The position numbers and the translations under genes were made by a program. A stretch of DNA of 64,000 nucleotides from Sistotremastrum niveocremeum HHB9708 (lineage: Eukaryota > Basidiomycota > Agaricomycetes > Sistotremastrales > Sistotremastraceae), in assembly GCA_001630475.1 (NCBI GenBank), contig KV419413.1, positions 327,320 to 391,319 of the forward strand, given 5' to 3'. The notes below the pieces were generated by a model that was not told the origin of the DNA, ran no database searches, and saw only the letters and a list, made by a program, of their open reading frames with translations. This document shows positions 1-12,481 of this stretch, piece after piece; the first letter of the stretch is position 1, and the number at the start of each line of letters is the position of its first letter.

Positions 1-816
1 ACCGAGGTCACTGTGGAGGATCCTGAGAGAAGCCATGCGGGGAGGGGGCGTCGGCATTTCGAAGAAGGGTTCGTCATCTAAACCGGAACCGTCGTCAAAG
101 TCGGGACCGACGTCTTCCAAATCGAGCCCATGATCATCCAAATTGATAGGTTCAGTGTCGACGTAGAGCTGGAGTGCTTCTAATGAGCGAAGTTGAGTCA
201 GGAGACGTCGCATAGTAGGCCATTCGCTGGCGGACCATCTCGACAGATACAATCCACGGATGGAGATCAAGTTAGGGCACGAACGCAGCAATTCGATCGC
301 CCGGCCGGTCTCGTACATGAAGGCTCCTTCCACATGAAATGTCCCGACTAGGTGGCCGTATGGAATTTGAACATCGCAGTATGAGGAGAAAGGCACGGGA
401 GTAGAAAAGGGGGGATCCTGATGAGTTCTGACAGAGATATGATCGTATAAGATGGGAAGGCCAACAATCGCCCATCTACGGCAGGTGAGGACGATCGCAA
501 GTTCGGTTCTGCCTTTCCAAAGATACCGGGATCTTTTTTCAGCATCTTTCTTGCGTGCGGGTAACGATCGCTGAATTCTTTAGTCTCCTGTCATTCCAAA
601 TCTTCGGTTAGAGACCTACGAAGAATCCAAAGACCAGGAATAAGAATGACAGACGCGAGACGAAGGCGTAAAGCAAGGACTTCGTACCGGCCTCCTTTCG
701 ATTGGCACGATGATTGACTGGGAAACGTGCTTTATCATCAGATCTTCCGTCGATGGGTTGCTAGTACAAGCTCTTCGCAGGATCATCCGCAGTATCTCGA
801 CGGGAATTGATTCCAT
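1..816 (-). CDS. F-box protein, partial (3' end off the left edge)
   Basis: Predicted SCF ubiquitin-ligase substrate adaptor, family A of this window. Exon 1 (816-688, 43 codons) encodes an F-box start, MESIPVEILRMILRRAC. Exon 2 begins at 570, after a TCAG acceptor, and stays open to base 1. It carries the family core: TELAIVLTCRRWAIVGLPIL, then LLRSCPNLISIRGLYLSRW, then EALQLYV with an acidic insert. The same blocks lie in the same order in the complete gene at 20197-21500 (SVILTCRAWAAISIPFLYD, MNFCPNIRWIRSLRLYQRD, LQALQLYWEAEP), so this is a close paralogue. The 117 bp intron is long for this locus, and its donor (GTACGAAG) is my best choice among several. Leucine-rich C-terminal repeats probably lie beyond the edge. 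The substrate is unknown. Confidence 0.7.
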
Positions 817-1300
817 AATCTCTCAGTGAACAAACTGTGATTAGGATACAATTTCCGTGCTCAAGTTTTGGCCCAGGCTGACTGAGCTTACGGGGTTGCA
901 GCGTGTTGATTATGAGTTTCAACAAGTTCGAGGGCTCTTCCTGACAGTGTTAAGGACGTGAGGGAAGCTCGAAGAAAAGAGGGGCTCTTGCTAGCGGAGT
1001 TCAAACCCAGGACGCGATCCAAAGAAGACTTCGATCGGGATGATCTTAGTTCATTAGAGGACGGCTCAGTTATCGCGATGTCCGAGGCATCAGGGTATAC
1101 AGATCATTGCTGTCTGGACTATTGCTTGTGACTATTCTGCATCACAACTTGGTGCATGAAAGGAAAGGAAAGCGACAGATGTCACAGATTGATGACGAAT
1201 TACGTACTGTTTAGTATTACATACTCGGAACCATAGGCGAGTCACGAATAAAATGACAATGATCACAGAGGCATCTGAACCACTATACGAGAGACGTAGT
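817..1300. other. Intergenic, nothing recognised
   Basis: This lies between the start of the partial F-box gene and the stop of the next minus-strand gene. I see no open frame with family motifs, no tRNA and no repeat. Confidence 0.5.
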
Positions 1301-2980
1301 TCAATATTGAATCGCGTACATTCCATTATACCCATCGACAAACAGACGCCCATATACCATGTCAATAGCGCAGACAGTGAAATCACTAAACGGAAATTTA
1401 TCCGTCAATTCCTTTGGTCCCAATAGTTGGACCCAGCTAATATTATCGAAGCCTGGAGTTGGATGCATGAAACAAACAGATGGAATGCCTGTTTCATACT
1501 GTCGCAACTGGGTGATAACATGATTATGTCCCCAGAGGCCAGGGACAAGATAAACGCGGAGGCGGTCAGGTTCGGCGGATCCTGGCGGCAACGTCGTCTC
1601 GGACGTCTGGACAAGTGGAAGAGGAGAATTTGTTGTACATGTGATGATAGTTCCTCGAGCCGGCTTTTCCCAGAAAAAGCACTCTAGGATCGATAGGTGA
1701 TGTTGTGCAGGAGCGTATATAGGTATCAGTGAGGCGAACATCAACCCATCAGGGGGTCGATAATGTGTTGTAGGAGGAGGAAGTCGAAGGATAGACCAAG
1801 CCCTACTTTGATCGTGGTGACCGAGCGGCAGAGGCGGAAGGGATGGGGGGATTTTGACGCTAAGGATCAACTGTCGCTTCTTGTATGTCACCTTCATCAT
1901 GATATGAGGGTCCGAATCTATGACATGACCATCAATTAAGTCCAGAAGCTGTGGAATCACGGACGTTAGAAGACATGCAATGGTTACACAAGTCACTCAC
2001 AGGGGTACTTGTGGAGCTACGGTCGTTGGCGAATAACTCAGATATATCTGAGCTATCCAACACCGCAAGGGCACCTGTGTCTTCTTGCCAGTTCACGATG
2101 GATATCGCGGTGCCAAAATCTTTCGCGGAGATAAAGCAGGCCAGATATGGCCCCTTGATAGAAGCCCGAACTCGCCGAATGGAAAGCCCGGGGTATGTCG
2201 GTAGCTTTATCTCTTTCTGTTTGACGACGACAGGAGTCACTGATGCATCTTCGGTATTGAATTCCACTTCAAATATCGACAGAATCCTGAGACCATTAGA
2301 TACATAGGTTTTCTTACTTCAACACAGTGCAGAACTTACATCTTCCATAAAGTCGGATTCGACATGTCCGTATTTAGCAGAGCGAGTACAATGCCCTTAC
2401 GATCTCGCAAAGGCTCCGAGGAACACTCAATGCATGTTCCTTCAACATCGAGTAGGCCCCCATGAGACACAGCGGCAGTATGTGGATGCAAGCTTTGGAA
2501 ATATAGACCATCGAGGCGCTGGAGAATCACCCATTCATTCCCAGGAATGATATGTACTATTCGAGTATCTGGGATGTCACGGTACTGAAACTTTCGAGTG
2601 TTTGTTTGTGCTATCTTCATTACGTGTTTTGGACGAGCAAATTGCGAACTCCAGTTATTTTCGAGTGCAACTGCTTTCAGGGCAAGCTGGTATAGGAGTG
2701 TTGGCGATGCGGTCGATAAGGAAATTCCAGTTGGTGCGGGAAGACGATAGGCATCCACTGCATGGATCCAAACCTGAGCCGAGTCCCTGACGAGGTTTCG
2801 GAATTGATGAGAAGTCTAATGAATTTCAAGCATTTTTTTGCTCAGCGAAACACGTTTCCACCTCCAAAACTTATGAAAGGAACCTACGCGAGATATATGG
2901 ACAATATCTTCCAACGAACAATTGAAAAGAACTGAAAGAAGAAGCTCCGGAGGTAAGCATTGTAAGAGGACCCGAGGCAT
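1301..2980 (-). CDS. F-box protein, 500 residues
   Basis: Predicted SCF substrate adaptor of a second basidiomycete F-box type, not closely like family A. Exons are 2980-2888, 2815-2340, 2286-2001 and 1948-1301; phases agree and give 500 codons plus TGA. The 31-codon first exon was found by matching to exon 2. It holds the F-box LPPELLLSVLFNCSLEDIVH, which splices to TSHQFRNLVRDSAQVW and then the family hallmark DAYRLPAP. The long C-terminal half, with motifs such as HIIPGNEWVILQRLDGLYF and ending NGMYAIQY, is beta-rich and propeller-like, as in many agaricomycete F-box proteins; that fold is inference. Introns are 72, 53 and 52 bp with GT/AG ends. Substrate and regulation are unknown. Confidence 0.75.
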
Positions 2981-4549
2981 TGGAGAACCGTCGCTGTCGT
3001 AATTTCGCCCTCACGAGGAAGGAAGCCAGGACGAAGAAGAGCATCTTTACATAAGCAAACACGATGGATGAGGACCACGGGCACGGGCTATGCAACCAAG
3101 GTAGGCTAGTTTAGTTTCTGTGCCAGCTGTTTCTATTGGGCATGCTGATGACGATGGGACTATTGATCGGAGATTGAAATGAGAACCGTTTCTGGAAATG
3201 GGTCTCCGCAGTTCCGACCGACTTTCTAAACTTAGCATGCCATCTCCTGGATGTGCGCCTACCAAAAAAAAAAATCCCTCTCTGAACAAGATGTATGTTT
3301 CGGTGAAAACTTTGTCTATGGCAACGTGTCAGATCAACGCGATCGTCTACAGAACGTTTTGGGAGGCCGGACGCGGGAAGAGACCTTGGCGGAAAAAAAT
3401 CTCTGGACGAGCTTCATTTGATCCCGCTTCGCAATATGGATGCTTGACGTTACAGCACCTAGCTTCGATGGGCACACTCCACCACAAACAAATAATATTC
3501 TGGTATACTCCGGTGGAAACTTGTTGACATGGGCAGATCCATGTTATTGCTCTTCACCGATCTGGTTCTGTTCAAGGATTCAGTCTGGTCGAAACAGGCG
3601 CTGACCGTACCTTACAATTCTGTGTTGAGGGCGTCTTCTCTTTTCGAATGCTTCGCTGGCTACTTCTTATGTGGCTTATATTCTCTTGCTGTCACTGGCG
3701 ACAACTTCTCACCCTTCTCCACGTCACCGTGACTGCAAGTCGATCAGTACAAGGCCGGCCACGTATCCGGGACAACGCACTGATTGACAATCGTTCGTGA
3801 AGCAAGCTGCTTGTTGTCTTGAGTCGCTTCTTGAAAGATGCATATCTCGTACTGCAACACTGGGTTGAACTTCGATTCGACCCTTCCTCTGATGTTGAAT
3901 GATGATTGTATTTTTCGGTTCTTGCATCCCACGCAGTCTGTCAACGGAAGATGTTAGATTCCATGATGAATGAGTTTGTTCACGGTCTCTCTCAGACGCC
4001 GAAGGTATCAACTCGGAGAAACTGGCTCCTCATCAATCGTGAAAGGGCGCGCAGTCTTCTGCAGTGGCTCGGTTCGGTCCGTTTAAATATGGGGTGAATC
4101 GACTCGAACTCATTGATGTCCACTTGTTTCGCACCGAAAATGATCAGACCCTGCACGTTACCTTTAGACGATGTCAAGGCATGTATCACTCCGGATTACT
4201 ACGAATACAATAGCAGTGATTTTAACACTCACTCCAGTATTTGAGACTGTGCGCACTGCATTTCTTTGCATATTGCGCAGTCGTTGCTTCATAGCCAGTG
4301 CAGCCCACCCTGGTGGGTCTCCTGGAGACCTTCGGCCAAAGGTGCTTCTTTGCCCGAGGCCGCCACGGCATGACATGCCGGAGTCTTAGCGAGGTAAGCG
4401 CCCGTCATTCTTTCTCCACGTGCACCGATATAGCATGATTCGGGACCGATTGCACGGCCTTGCGCTTGCAAGGGTTCCATAATAAAAAGGGGGTGCTCTG
4501 AGACAGTCACCTTCTCATCACGAAGACTTGCTCAAGTCGCCAAACACAC
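2981..4549. other. Intergenic, no convincing gene
   Basis: About 1.6 kb between two divergently transcribed genes. It contains short open frames on both strands (for example an ATG-started 67-codon frame at 3529-3732), but none carries a motif or splice-linked continuation I can support. A run of ten A bases occurs near 3265. The last 60 bp before the transporter start form its leader. Confidence 0.45.
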
Positions 4550-6882
4550 ATGAGCACTACGGACGACGCCCGACCCACACCCCCTGTTCTATCCTCTCAG
4601 AGCGAAATGTCCTCGAATACTCAGTATAAAGCAGTCGACAACACGCCTGCTGGACGGCAAGAGATATCGGAAGAGCGCAAGACGTCTTGGGGGTATCGTT
4701 TGAGGCTTATGGGTGCACTGGCCATCCCTGTTTTCCTGGAGACGTTGGATTACACGGTCGTGGCGACAGCTCAACCTCACATCGCGGTATGTTCGCCCAA
4801 CAATCGTCAATTTATCCTTGTCTGATGTTCGACGTCGACCGCAGTCCGCTTTCAATCGTTTGGACCTTCAGAGGTACTATTGATATTGAACTTTATCCAA
4901 AGCACTGGCTGATGATATGATACAGTTGGATTGGTACTGCGTACCTGCTCACATCGGCCGTCTTCCTTCCCATCTTCGCCTCCCTCTCCGACATATTTGG
5001 ACGACACTGGGCAATGCAGATATCCCTCATATTCTTCATGATCGGCAGTGCTCTCAGTACCGGCGCGCAGAATATGCCCATGATGCTTGCAGGAAGAGGC
5101 ATTGCAGGCATCGGTGCGGCAGGCCTGCTCACTTGCGTCCGAATCATGCTGGCGGATTCGAGGTCGCTGTCAGAGAACACATTCCAGGTGTCCGTCCTGA
5201 TGTTGTTGTATACAGTGGGATACAGCGTGGGGCCTGTCATTGGTGGTTTGTTGACGTCTGTCTCCTTCCGATGGGTCTTCGCTATCAAGTGAGTTTTCAG
5301 TTGAACGTGAAATGATTTTCAGAATTCAATGTATGTCGTCTAGTCTGCCTGCAGCTGCTCTGTCCATGGTCCTCACCTTCGTTCTATTACGAGGTCACGT
5401 AAAAGGACCACAGCCGTCGTCGCGCCAACGCCAACGCCAATTACTTTATCCTGCCACCTCTCATTCATTGCAATCGTATGGCGAGAAGTTCTTGTGTCTT
5501 GATTTCATCGGTGCAACTCTCTTCATCGGGGGCGGCATTCTCCTCCTCCTTGCTTTGACATGGGGATCGACCGTCGCCTGGGACTCAGCTCGTGTCATCG
5601 TCACCTTCATAATCGGCGGTCTCCTCATATTCGCCTGCATCGGATGGGAACTGTTATTGGAACACTACGATGACCCCGAACGAACGAAAGCTATCCCGGG
5701 AAGTCGTTCTGATGGCTCAGGCTTAGGCGTCTTCGAAGCAGAACCTATGCTGCCAATTGAAGTCTTTAAATCCATCGATGTCACGATTTGTCAGCTCGCC
5801 GCATTCACCAGCGGCATGGTGATGCTCGTAGCTTTCTACTTCGTCGCCATCTTCTTCACAGTACGTCGAGTTTGTTCCTTTTCGGCCTTCTGCTTATGTC
5901 TTTCGGCCCTTAGATCGTCGAAGGCAAAAGCGCCACGAACGCTGGTGTTCAATTAATCTATTTCGCTCCCGGTGCTGTAAGTCTACGACGTTGTATTTGG
6001 CTCCAGCTCTTACTCATCCCGTGCAGGGTGGAGGTGTCTTCCTCTCACAATTCCTCATCAGACTCACTCGTCAGCCGAAGCATGCTATCATCCTCGGTAC
6101 ATTCATCACTACCATCGCCCTTGGCCTTATCTCCCGCGCCATTCAAATTAACCAACATGGCCAACTAAACGGGTTCATGGCTATGGCTGGTGCGGGCGTA
6201 GGTCTCACTTTCGGACCAATTGGTATTCACGCCCGCTTCTCTCTTCCTTCGAATCGTGTCGCGGTCGTGGAGGCTCTGAACTTATTTGTAAGTGTCGCTC
6301 AATCTGTATTTCGAGACCATCGCTCATTCTTCCCCATAGTTCCGTACACTGGGTGGAACAGTGGGACTGGCCCAATGCGCAGCCGTGCTCAACTCCCGCG
6401 TTTCCAGTCGTTTGGCCAGTCTCATCGCATCAAGTAACACCTCCATCGACACATCTACTTTGACCTCCGGCTCTGTTGCTTCCATCCAGGTCATAAACTC
6501 CCTTCCTCCCGACGTCAGCAATGCCATCAAAGACGCTTTCAGAGATGGTACACGCTGGGCTTTCATCTCTTTGATTCCGTGGAGCGGCGTCGCATGCATC
6601 GCCGTCCTCTTCTTACGCAATATTCAAACCCCTGAAGAACCTTCAGCTCCCGAACAGGAGAAACAAGTCATCGAGGTGGTTGAGATGGCACCCCAGAGAA
6701 CCGAAGATGGGCAAGTTATCCCGGAAAGTACGAGGACGAGGAACGTTACCCTCCCTCCTCCGCCCAAAAAGAGGATCCATGGTCCCATTTCTTACATTAT
6801 CTACCTTGTACGGAAGAGTCTTTGGGAGAAGGAAGTGGAGAGGATAAAACGAGAGAATGGGTTGACCGATTCGCAAGCTTGA
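4550..6882 (+). CDS. MFS drug/metabolite transporter, DHA2-like (copy 1)
   Basis: Plasma-membrane proton-driven antiporter of the major facilitator superfamily, 14-TM DHA2-like class. Seven exons: 4550-4786, 4845-4873, 4926-5288, 5344-5860, 5914-5976, 6027-6287, 6340-6882; total 670 codons plus stop. Exon 2 is a 29 bp microexon encoding SAFNRLDLQ. Diagnostic motifs are the TM1 signature LETLDYTVVATAQPHIA, the loop 2-3 motif SDIFGRHWAM and the TM4-5 run LAGRGIAGIGAAGLL. Later come NAGVQLIYFAPGAGGGVFLS and MAGAGVGLTFGPIG, then a basic tail. The start is the first ATG after a pyrimidine-rich leader. The gene at 9791 is a tandem paralogue with every intron in the same position and phase. The substrate cannot be read from sequence; toxin, drug or metabolite export is the family norm. 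Confidence 0.9.
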
Positions 6883-8248
6883 TTGGATGCTTCATCCCCG
6901 CGATATCTACTGTCTCTTTCTATGATAATTTCTAGATTATGATGCTGTCACGACATTAATTTTAACGATCAATTGCTTACCCAGTTATTGCCTGAGACTG
7001 CGACTTTCGCGCAGAGCTGTGGGTCTACAAGCTTCTAATTATAGATTAAAAGTCCGATCCTCCCACGAGTCGAAGCCGTAGCTGCCGGACGAATCCGAGT
7101 GCTTCAATCGTTCTCGAGATCATGTCGCCAGGCTCTTCCGCCGACGAGATTTGACGTTTAGCAAGGTCTGTGATTCTGTGTGGTCAGAGCGCCTCGCTCA
7201 TATTTAGTTTCCCGAAAGGCGATCAATAGCAATGCATCAACTGACAAACTGCTTCTGCTTCGAAGTCAACAGATTCTCTACGTCTGGGACACGAGGCATC
7301 AGCCGCACGCACAATTAATCCCGACGTTACAATGCATGGAGCCAGGATAGGATAGGAAATGGAAGGTGGGTTTTCCGCTAATTTTTGAGCAAGGGGTTGG
7401 TTATGATAGGACGTTCTAGTTGCATTGCTTCCGTCAATCGATCGGATTCACCAATTATAGCATTGCCATGATAACCATGGAATGTTCCTGGAATGAGTCT
7501 TTGAAGAACTATATTGCCGACTCATTCCGCCCGCCGCCCAATTCTTCTTACCCTTTGATCCACATGGTGTGTATCCCTGTTGGACACGTTTGAACTGACA
7601 TTCCGCCCTTGAAAGAATGTGAGATGAGTCACACATCAATCACTATTCTAAAAATGACGATTTTTGATATTGGGACCCCCTTCTAACATTGAGTTTCTTT
7701 ATGAGCCCTAAGCGACTAATTCAACCAGGTACGGTAACTTCCCCTGACGTGACGCGAATATTGGCTCTGTGGCGCTTCGGAATGAAAATCCTCAACAAAC
7801 ACCCTAGTCTTGTGACACGATTTGGCTCAACAATAGAAAGACTAGTTATAGCCTTGACGGCCTCATGCTTCTCTGGCAATAACTAACGCAATATTGGGAC
7901 ACGGACCTCCTCATTCGACACGGCTATGCCTCGCCTCAAGCGATTATTCTGGCTGTTAAGTGTACGGATTCGTTGTTCAAAATCTTCAAGGGAGAAAGCC
8001 GAATGTGATGCCCGAATGTCATCCCCGAAGGAGTCCCTGGTGTTCCCTCCCTGTGCGGTGGAATCGGGTCCTCGTTTCCACCTACTATTTCATTTGATCC
8101 GATTGGCACAGACTCAAACGCTGACGACAACTTGGCACTTGGCCCTGGTAATGGAACTTCATGTGCGGCCGCCTGGAATCTGTATAAATGAGCGACACTT
8201 GGCCAGAATCTTCAGTCGTCGGACCCAGTCTACGAACAATTCATAACA
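6883..8248. other. Intergenic; 3' part is the promoter of the secreted-protein gene
   Basis: 1.37 kb between transporter copy 1 and the small secreted protein gene. I see no coding exon or repeat. The final 65 bp hold a TATA box (listed separately). Confidence 0.5.
8183..8188 (+). promoter_or_regulatory. TATA box of the small secreted protein gene
   Basis: TATAAA, 61 bp upstream of the ATG at 8249. It is followed by a compact leader, the usual arrangement for highly expressed fungal genes. Confidence 0.5.
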
Positions 8249-8713
8249 ATGTTCAAGTTCTCCAACCTCTTCGTCCTCTCCGTCGTCCTCTGCGCCTTCG
8301 TGGCTTCCGCCACTCCTCTTGACGCTCGCGCTCCCGAACTCGTCGAGGTCCCCGATGTTCACGTCACCGAGTTCGAAGCTGCAGACGCCATCGAGGTTCT
8401 ATTGGGAGAGTTCGAGAAGAGATCTCCCAACGATGGACTTCACGCACTCGTTGCTCGTGCCAATCCCGACGCTTGCTTCTGTAAAGCGAAGAACTGCGCT
8501 AGCGGATGTAAGTGCACTGCACTGAACTCGTTGACGGCATACAAGTGCTACACCCCGGGATACACTTTCGACTCCGTATACATCTCGGACTCCGCGAACG
8601 CCGGACTCCCCTATAGCGTATACGTGGGAGCCTGTGCCAGCGGAACTCGTATTCCAAAGGAGAACACGTGCTATAACATCTCTCCTGCGACTTCGCTCTT
8701 TTATAAAAGCTAG
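8249..8713 (+). CDS. Small secreted cysteine-rich pro-protein
   Basis: A single-exon 154-residue protein with no family I recognise. Residues 1-21 are a clear signal peptide (MFKFSNLFVLSVVLCAFVAS). An acidic pro-region follows to a dibasic Lys57-Arg58 (FEKRS), a Kex2-type processing site. The remainder has eight cysteines at 76, 78, 83, 87, 89, 100, 129 and 141, five of them clustered in CFCKAKNCASGCKC. Size and layout fit fungal small secreted or effector-like proteins, extracellular and disulphide-stabilised. A possible 3'-UTR intron follows the stop (GTTAGT at 8714 to TTTAG near 8766). The gene sits between two tandem MFS transporters, whether by chance or function. Function unknown. Confidence 0.75.
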   Translation: MFKFSNLFVLSVVLCAFVASATPLDARAPELVEVPDVHVTEFEAADAIEVLLGEFEKRSPNDGLHALVARANPDACFCKAKNCASGCKCTALNSLTAYKCYTPGYTFDSVYISDSANAGLPYSVYVGACASGTRIPKENTCYNISPATSLFYKS

Positions 8714-9790
8714 GTTAGTGATCTTCAAAATTTGACTATCCAGTGCACTCAATACAATCTGTTTAGGCAGAACAACAACTGGCACGCGGAGGTCTTGGAT
8801 TTAGCTAGTACCAATGCCGCGTTACTTGCTGTTCTACTACTTTTGTTCGCGTCTTTTCGTTACGAATGTTTCTGTACCGCCGATATATCATATATGTGAC
8901 GTTCAACAAAATTTGATATTTGAAATAGATCCGATTCATTCGAGCTCTGGTGCACTTCGATTGCAGCTGTGGAGAGGAACTCAGTGGGATCTACAGAGTT
9001 GTCCGAGTCCAAAAGCCAATGTCACGTTCAAGTTGGAACCTCAAGGAGCACAGATCGCGTCGTAACAACGCTTGTAACAACGTCGTCGTAATATTATCTC
9101 CCGTGCCTCGATTTATTCCTCAACTTTTGGAAACTATTTTATCACCTTCATTTACCCCGGGGAGATCCTGTTTCGTGAAATGAGGAGAATTGCTGCGCGT
9201 ACAAGGATATTCAATACTGCTAGTATTGACGGAACAACCGGCGCCTTTCAATGCCGAGCTTGCCGAACAGCATCAGGAAAGTCCGACGACTCGAGCCAGG
9301 CACCCGCAGTTCTGCAAAACGCTGTCGAAGGCCGTCTGGGTTGTCCAAACCTTACTTGAGTCGCTTAAGACGGATGCAATATGGCACGTTCGTCGGGTAC
9401 CTGCACTCTGCTGGTCTCAAGGCTGTCAATCCAGTCGGTAGCCACCTGTCCGTAGGACTCATGCAGACTGGAGGCTGGTTCAGTGATCATTGCTCAGACT
9501 GTCTCTCATTCACATCGACTGGTCCGTCGTCCGTCATGAACTCTTCCTCGTTTTATTTTTATGTAAACCCTGATCCAAATTAGTTTCTAGGCCAATTCCC
9601 TGTGCCTCGCGAGCTGCGGAATACGACATCGAGAATTGTTGGACAAATATCCTGAAACATGCTATAAATGTCGAGCCCCTTTCGCTGCTGCGCTCTTCGC
9701 TGCAATACAACCAAGTCTTCAGAGCTGGAGTTTGGGATCCACCCGTTTGACCTCTGAATTCTCCCCACACTCGACTGACCGTAGGCCTGG
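8714..9790. other. Intergenic, nothing recognised
   Basis: About 1.1 kb between the secreted-protein stop and transporter copy 2. Short open frames exist, but none has motifs or plausible splicing. Confidence 0.5.
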
Positions 9791-12107
9791 ATGGAGCACG
9801 CCACCCCGGTGTCACCTAATTTCGCGGAGAGCTCGAAGACTGAGGCGAAGTCGTATGGGAATCAGGACCAGAGTGCAACAGCAGACCCTTCAAAGGATGC
9901 AAAGTGGAAATTTATGCTACGCCTCGCGTTAGCTCTTGCATTTCCCATTTTCTTGGAAGTGTTGGATTATACCGTTGTGGCTACCGCTCAGCCACATATT
10001 GCCGTACGCTTTCCATCACTGCATCTGAATAGTGTACCTCGCTGACTTCTTCTCGCCTTATGTCTCATAGTCGCAATTCAGTCGTCTTGATTTGCAAAGG
10101 TGAGCATGCGGTGTATCTTGTCGTACATATATTGACACGGGACAACAGTTGGGTCGGAACTATCTATCTTCTCACATCGACCGTATTCCTACCCATCTTT
10201 GCCTCATTCGCCGATATCTTCGGGCGTCATTGGGCTATGCAGTTGTCTCTCATTCTATTCCTTATTGGAAGTGCTCTCAGCACTGCGGCGCAAAATATGG
10301 CAATGGTACTAGCAGGAAGAGGAATAGCAGGCATCGGCGCCGCTGGATTGATCTCTGTCGTCCGAGTCTTGTTCGCCGACTCAAGGTCACTCGACGCCAA
10401 CAACATCCAAGCGACAATCTTTATCATATTATATTGTATCGCTTGGAGTGTAGGACCTACTATCGGTGGTCTTCTGACCTCCGTTTCCTTCCGTTGGGTT
10501 TTTGCGATTAAGTAAGTCTCACCTCTATATCTTAGTGATATACATTGAACTGCAGTCTACTATAGCCTCCCGCCTTGCGTTCTCTCTATGGCACTAGTTT
10601 TCTTCCTTCTACGAGGTCATGTCAAGGGGCCCCAACCTCCCTCTCGCCAACGAGCGCGTCGCTCCCTGGGTCTAATCTCTCCCACCGATTTCACGACCCC
10701 CACATATCGCGAGAAAATCTTGTCATTGGACTTCATCGGCGCGTTCTTGTTCGTCGGAGGGGGCCTCTTGGTGTTACTGGGGCTCACCTGGGGGTCATCC
10801 ACTGTCTGGAGATCTGCGCGAGTCGTTACTTCTTTGACTGTGGGGGGAGTGCTCCTGATTGCTTGCGTCGTATGGGAATGGTTGATTGACCATTATGATG
10901 ATCCGAAGGTGGCAGATCGGGTCACGAGCCATCCGCACTCTTACCTGCTGCGTCTGCTGGAAGTCGAACCGACGTTGCCGATGGAGGTGTTGAGGTCTTT
11001 GGATGTAACGATTTGTCAGTATGCAGCGTTCACTAGCGGTATGGTCATGATGGTCGCGTTCTATTTCGTAGCCATTTTCTTCACTGTGAGCCATTTCATT
11101 CATCAGTCTTTTGAATCAAAATTGAATTTGCGATGAACAGATTGTTGCTGGTCAAAGCGCTGCAAAGGCTGGGGTTCAATTAGTGTACTTTGCCCCTGGA
11201 ATGGTACGCATCTCCCTGGTTTAGCATCAGTTTTGACCCTGAAGAGTTGCTGTTAGGGTGGTGGTGTCTTTTTGGCAATTCCTCTCATTCGACATACTCG
11301 CCAACCGAAATATCCTATCATCCTGGGAGCACTCGTAACCCCTATAGCACTCGGGTTCATCTCCAGGGCCATCAAGATCGATTCCCATGGCCAAATAAAT
11401 GGGTTCATGGCAATGGCGGGTGCTGGGGTCGGATTGACATTTGGCCCCGTGGGAATTCAAGCCAGATTTTCTTTGCCTCCGAGCAGAACCGCCAGCGTCG
11501 AATCTTTGACTCTTTTCGTATGTCCACATTTCTGCAGTACCATTCTTGGCTGACTGGTGTTTGGCAGTTCAGAACGTTCGGAGGGGTAGTCGGTCTGGCT
11601 CAATGCGCTGCTGTTCTCAATGCTCGCGTGACGTCATCGCTCACTAAATTGGGTTTCGACGTACCTTCGGGCGCGTCTCTTTCGTCAGGTTCCGTGGCAT
11701 CTCTTCAACTCATAAATGATCTGCCGCTTGATATCGCGAACGATGTGAGGGAGGCCTTCCGTCAAGGAACTCGTTGGGCCTTCATCTCTCTTATCCCTTG
11801 GACCGGATTGGCTTTCATCACAGCAATTTTCTTGAAGAAAATCTCCGAGTCAGATCGTCAACTACTATCTCCAGGAGGCCATGAAGGCTTGGAGATGACT
11901 CAGACTGGGAGGGAAGAGAGTCAACCGCCGGACGGAACGCAGTTTCTATATCCGCCTAAGCCGAAGTATCAATGGTGGAGTGGATTAGTAGGCCTCGTTG
12001 TCTACATCATCAAGAAAAGGAGATGGGAGAAGCGTTGCCAGGAAATTCGGGCTTCATTGCCTTCCTCTGAGCCTCGCGAACAGCCTTCTGAAATGATAGG
12101 TTCATGA
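9791..12107 (+). CDS. MFS drug/metabolite transporter, DHA2-like (copy 2)
   Basis: Tandem paralogue of the 4550 transporter, 662 codons plus stop. Exons: 9791-10003, 10071-10099, 10149-10511, 10566-11085, 11141-11203, 11257-11517, 11568-12107. Exons 2, 3, 5 and 6 have exactly the same lengths as in copy 1 (29, 363, 63 and 261 bp). The microexon encodes SQFSRLDLQ. Motifs: LEVLDYTVVATAQPHIA in TM1, ADIFGRHWAMQ in loop 2-3, LAGRGIAGIGAAGLI in TM4-5 and MAGAGVGLTFGPVG later. The N-terminal about 45 residues and the C-terminal cytosolic tail differ strongly from copy 1, so regulation or substrate may have diverged. Predicted 14-TM plasma-membrane or vacuolar exporter; substrate unknown. Confidence 0.9.
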
Positions 12108-12481
12108 AAGACTGCTGTATTAATTGCGATTTTATTGTAGTTCTCGCTCCTCCTGCTTCAGAAACACAGGTCCTCACTATGTAGTAATCTTATGTTACCT
12201 CCTACTATACTATTTTGCTCATGAAAATGTCACCTTCAGTGTTTGGCAGGCCACGGTGCCGCAAAAAGAGTTTAAAGACGGCTGGAAATGCGCGCGTGAC
12301 TCGGAGCGCGTCGTGTCACGTGCCCACATCCTTTTCCGCGTCGCCATCATTCCCCTCGTGTCCCTCGGTGAGGCAGCACGATACTAAGGTCTTACGCAAC
12401 AATTCTGTGCTCTGCGACGCGTTCAAAAGTCCCTATATATCACTGAATTTCGACTGTCGAGAGCGTTGAGCCATCGCTGAC
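12108..12481. other. Intergenic; promoter of the BRCT gene
   Basis: 374 bp from the transporter stop to the BRCT-gene ATG. It includes several CGCG-containing motifs around 12290-12320, a TCACGTG at about 12315, an ACGCGT at 12417-12422 and a TATATA at 12434-12439. Confidence 0.5.
12417..12422. promoter_or_regulatory. MCB-like ACGCGT element
   Basis: A palindromic ACGCGT, 60 bp upstream of the BRCT-gene ATG. In yeasts this MluI cell-cycle box binds MBF and drives G1/S expression of replication and repair genes. Its use here is inference from the site and the gene it precedes. Confidence 0.4.

Noticed and set aside
1427-1687. Plus-strand frame in the propeller-type F-box gene
   Set aside because: It lies entirely antisense to a well-supported exon.
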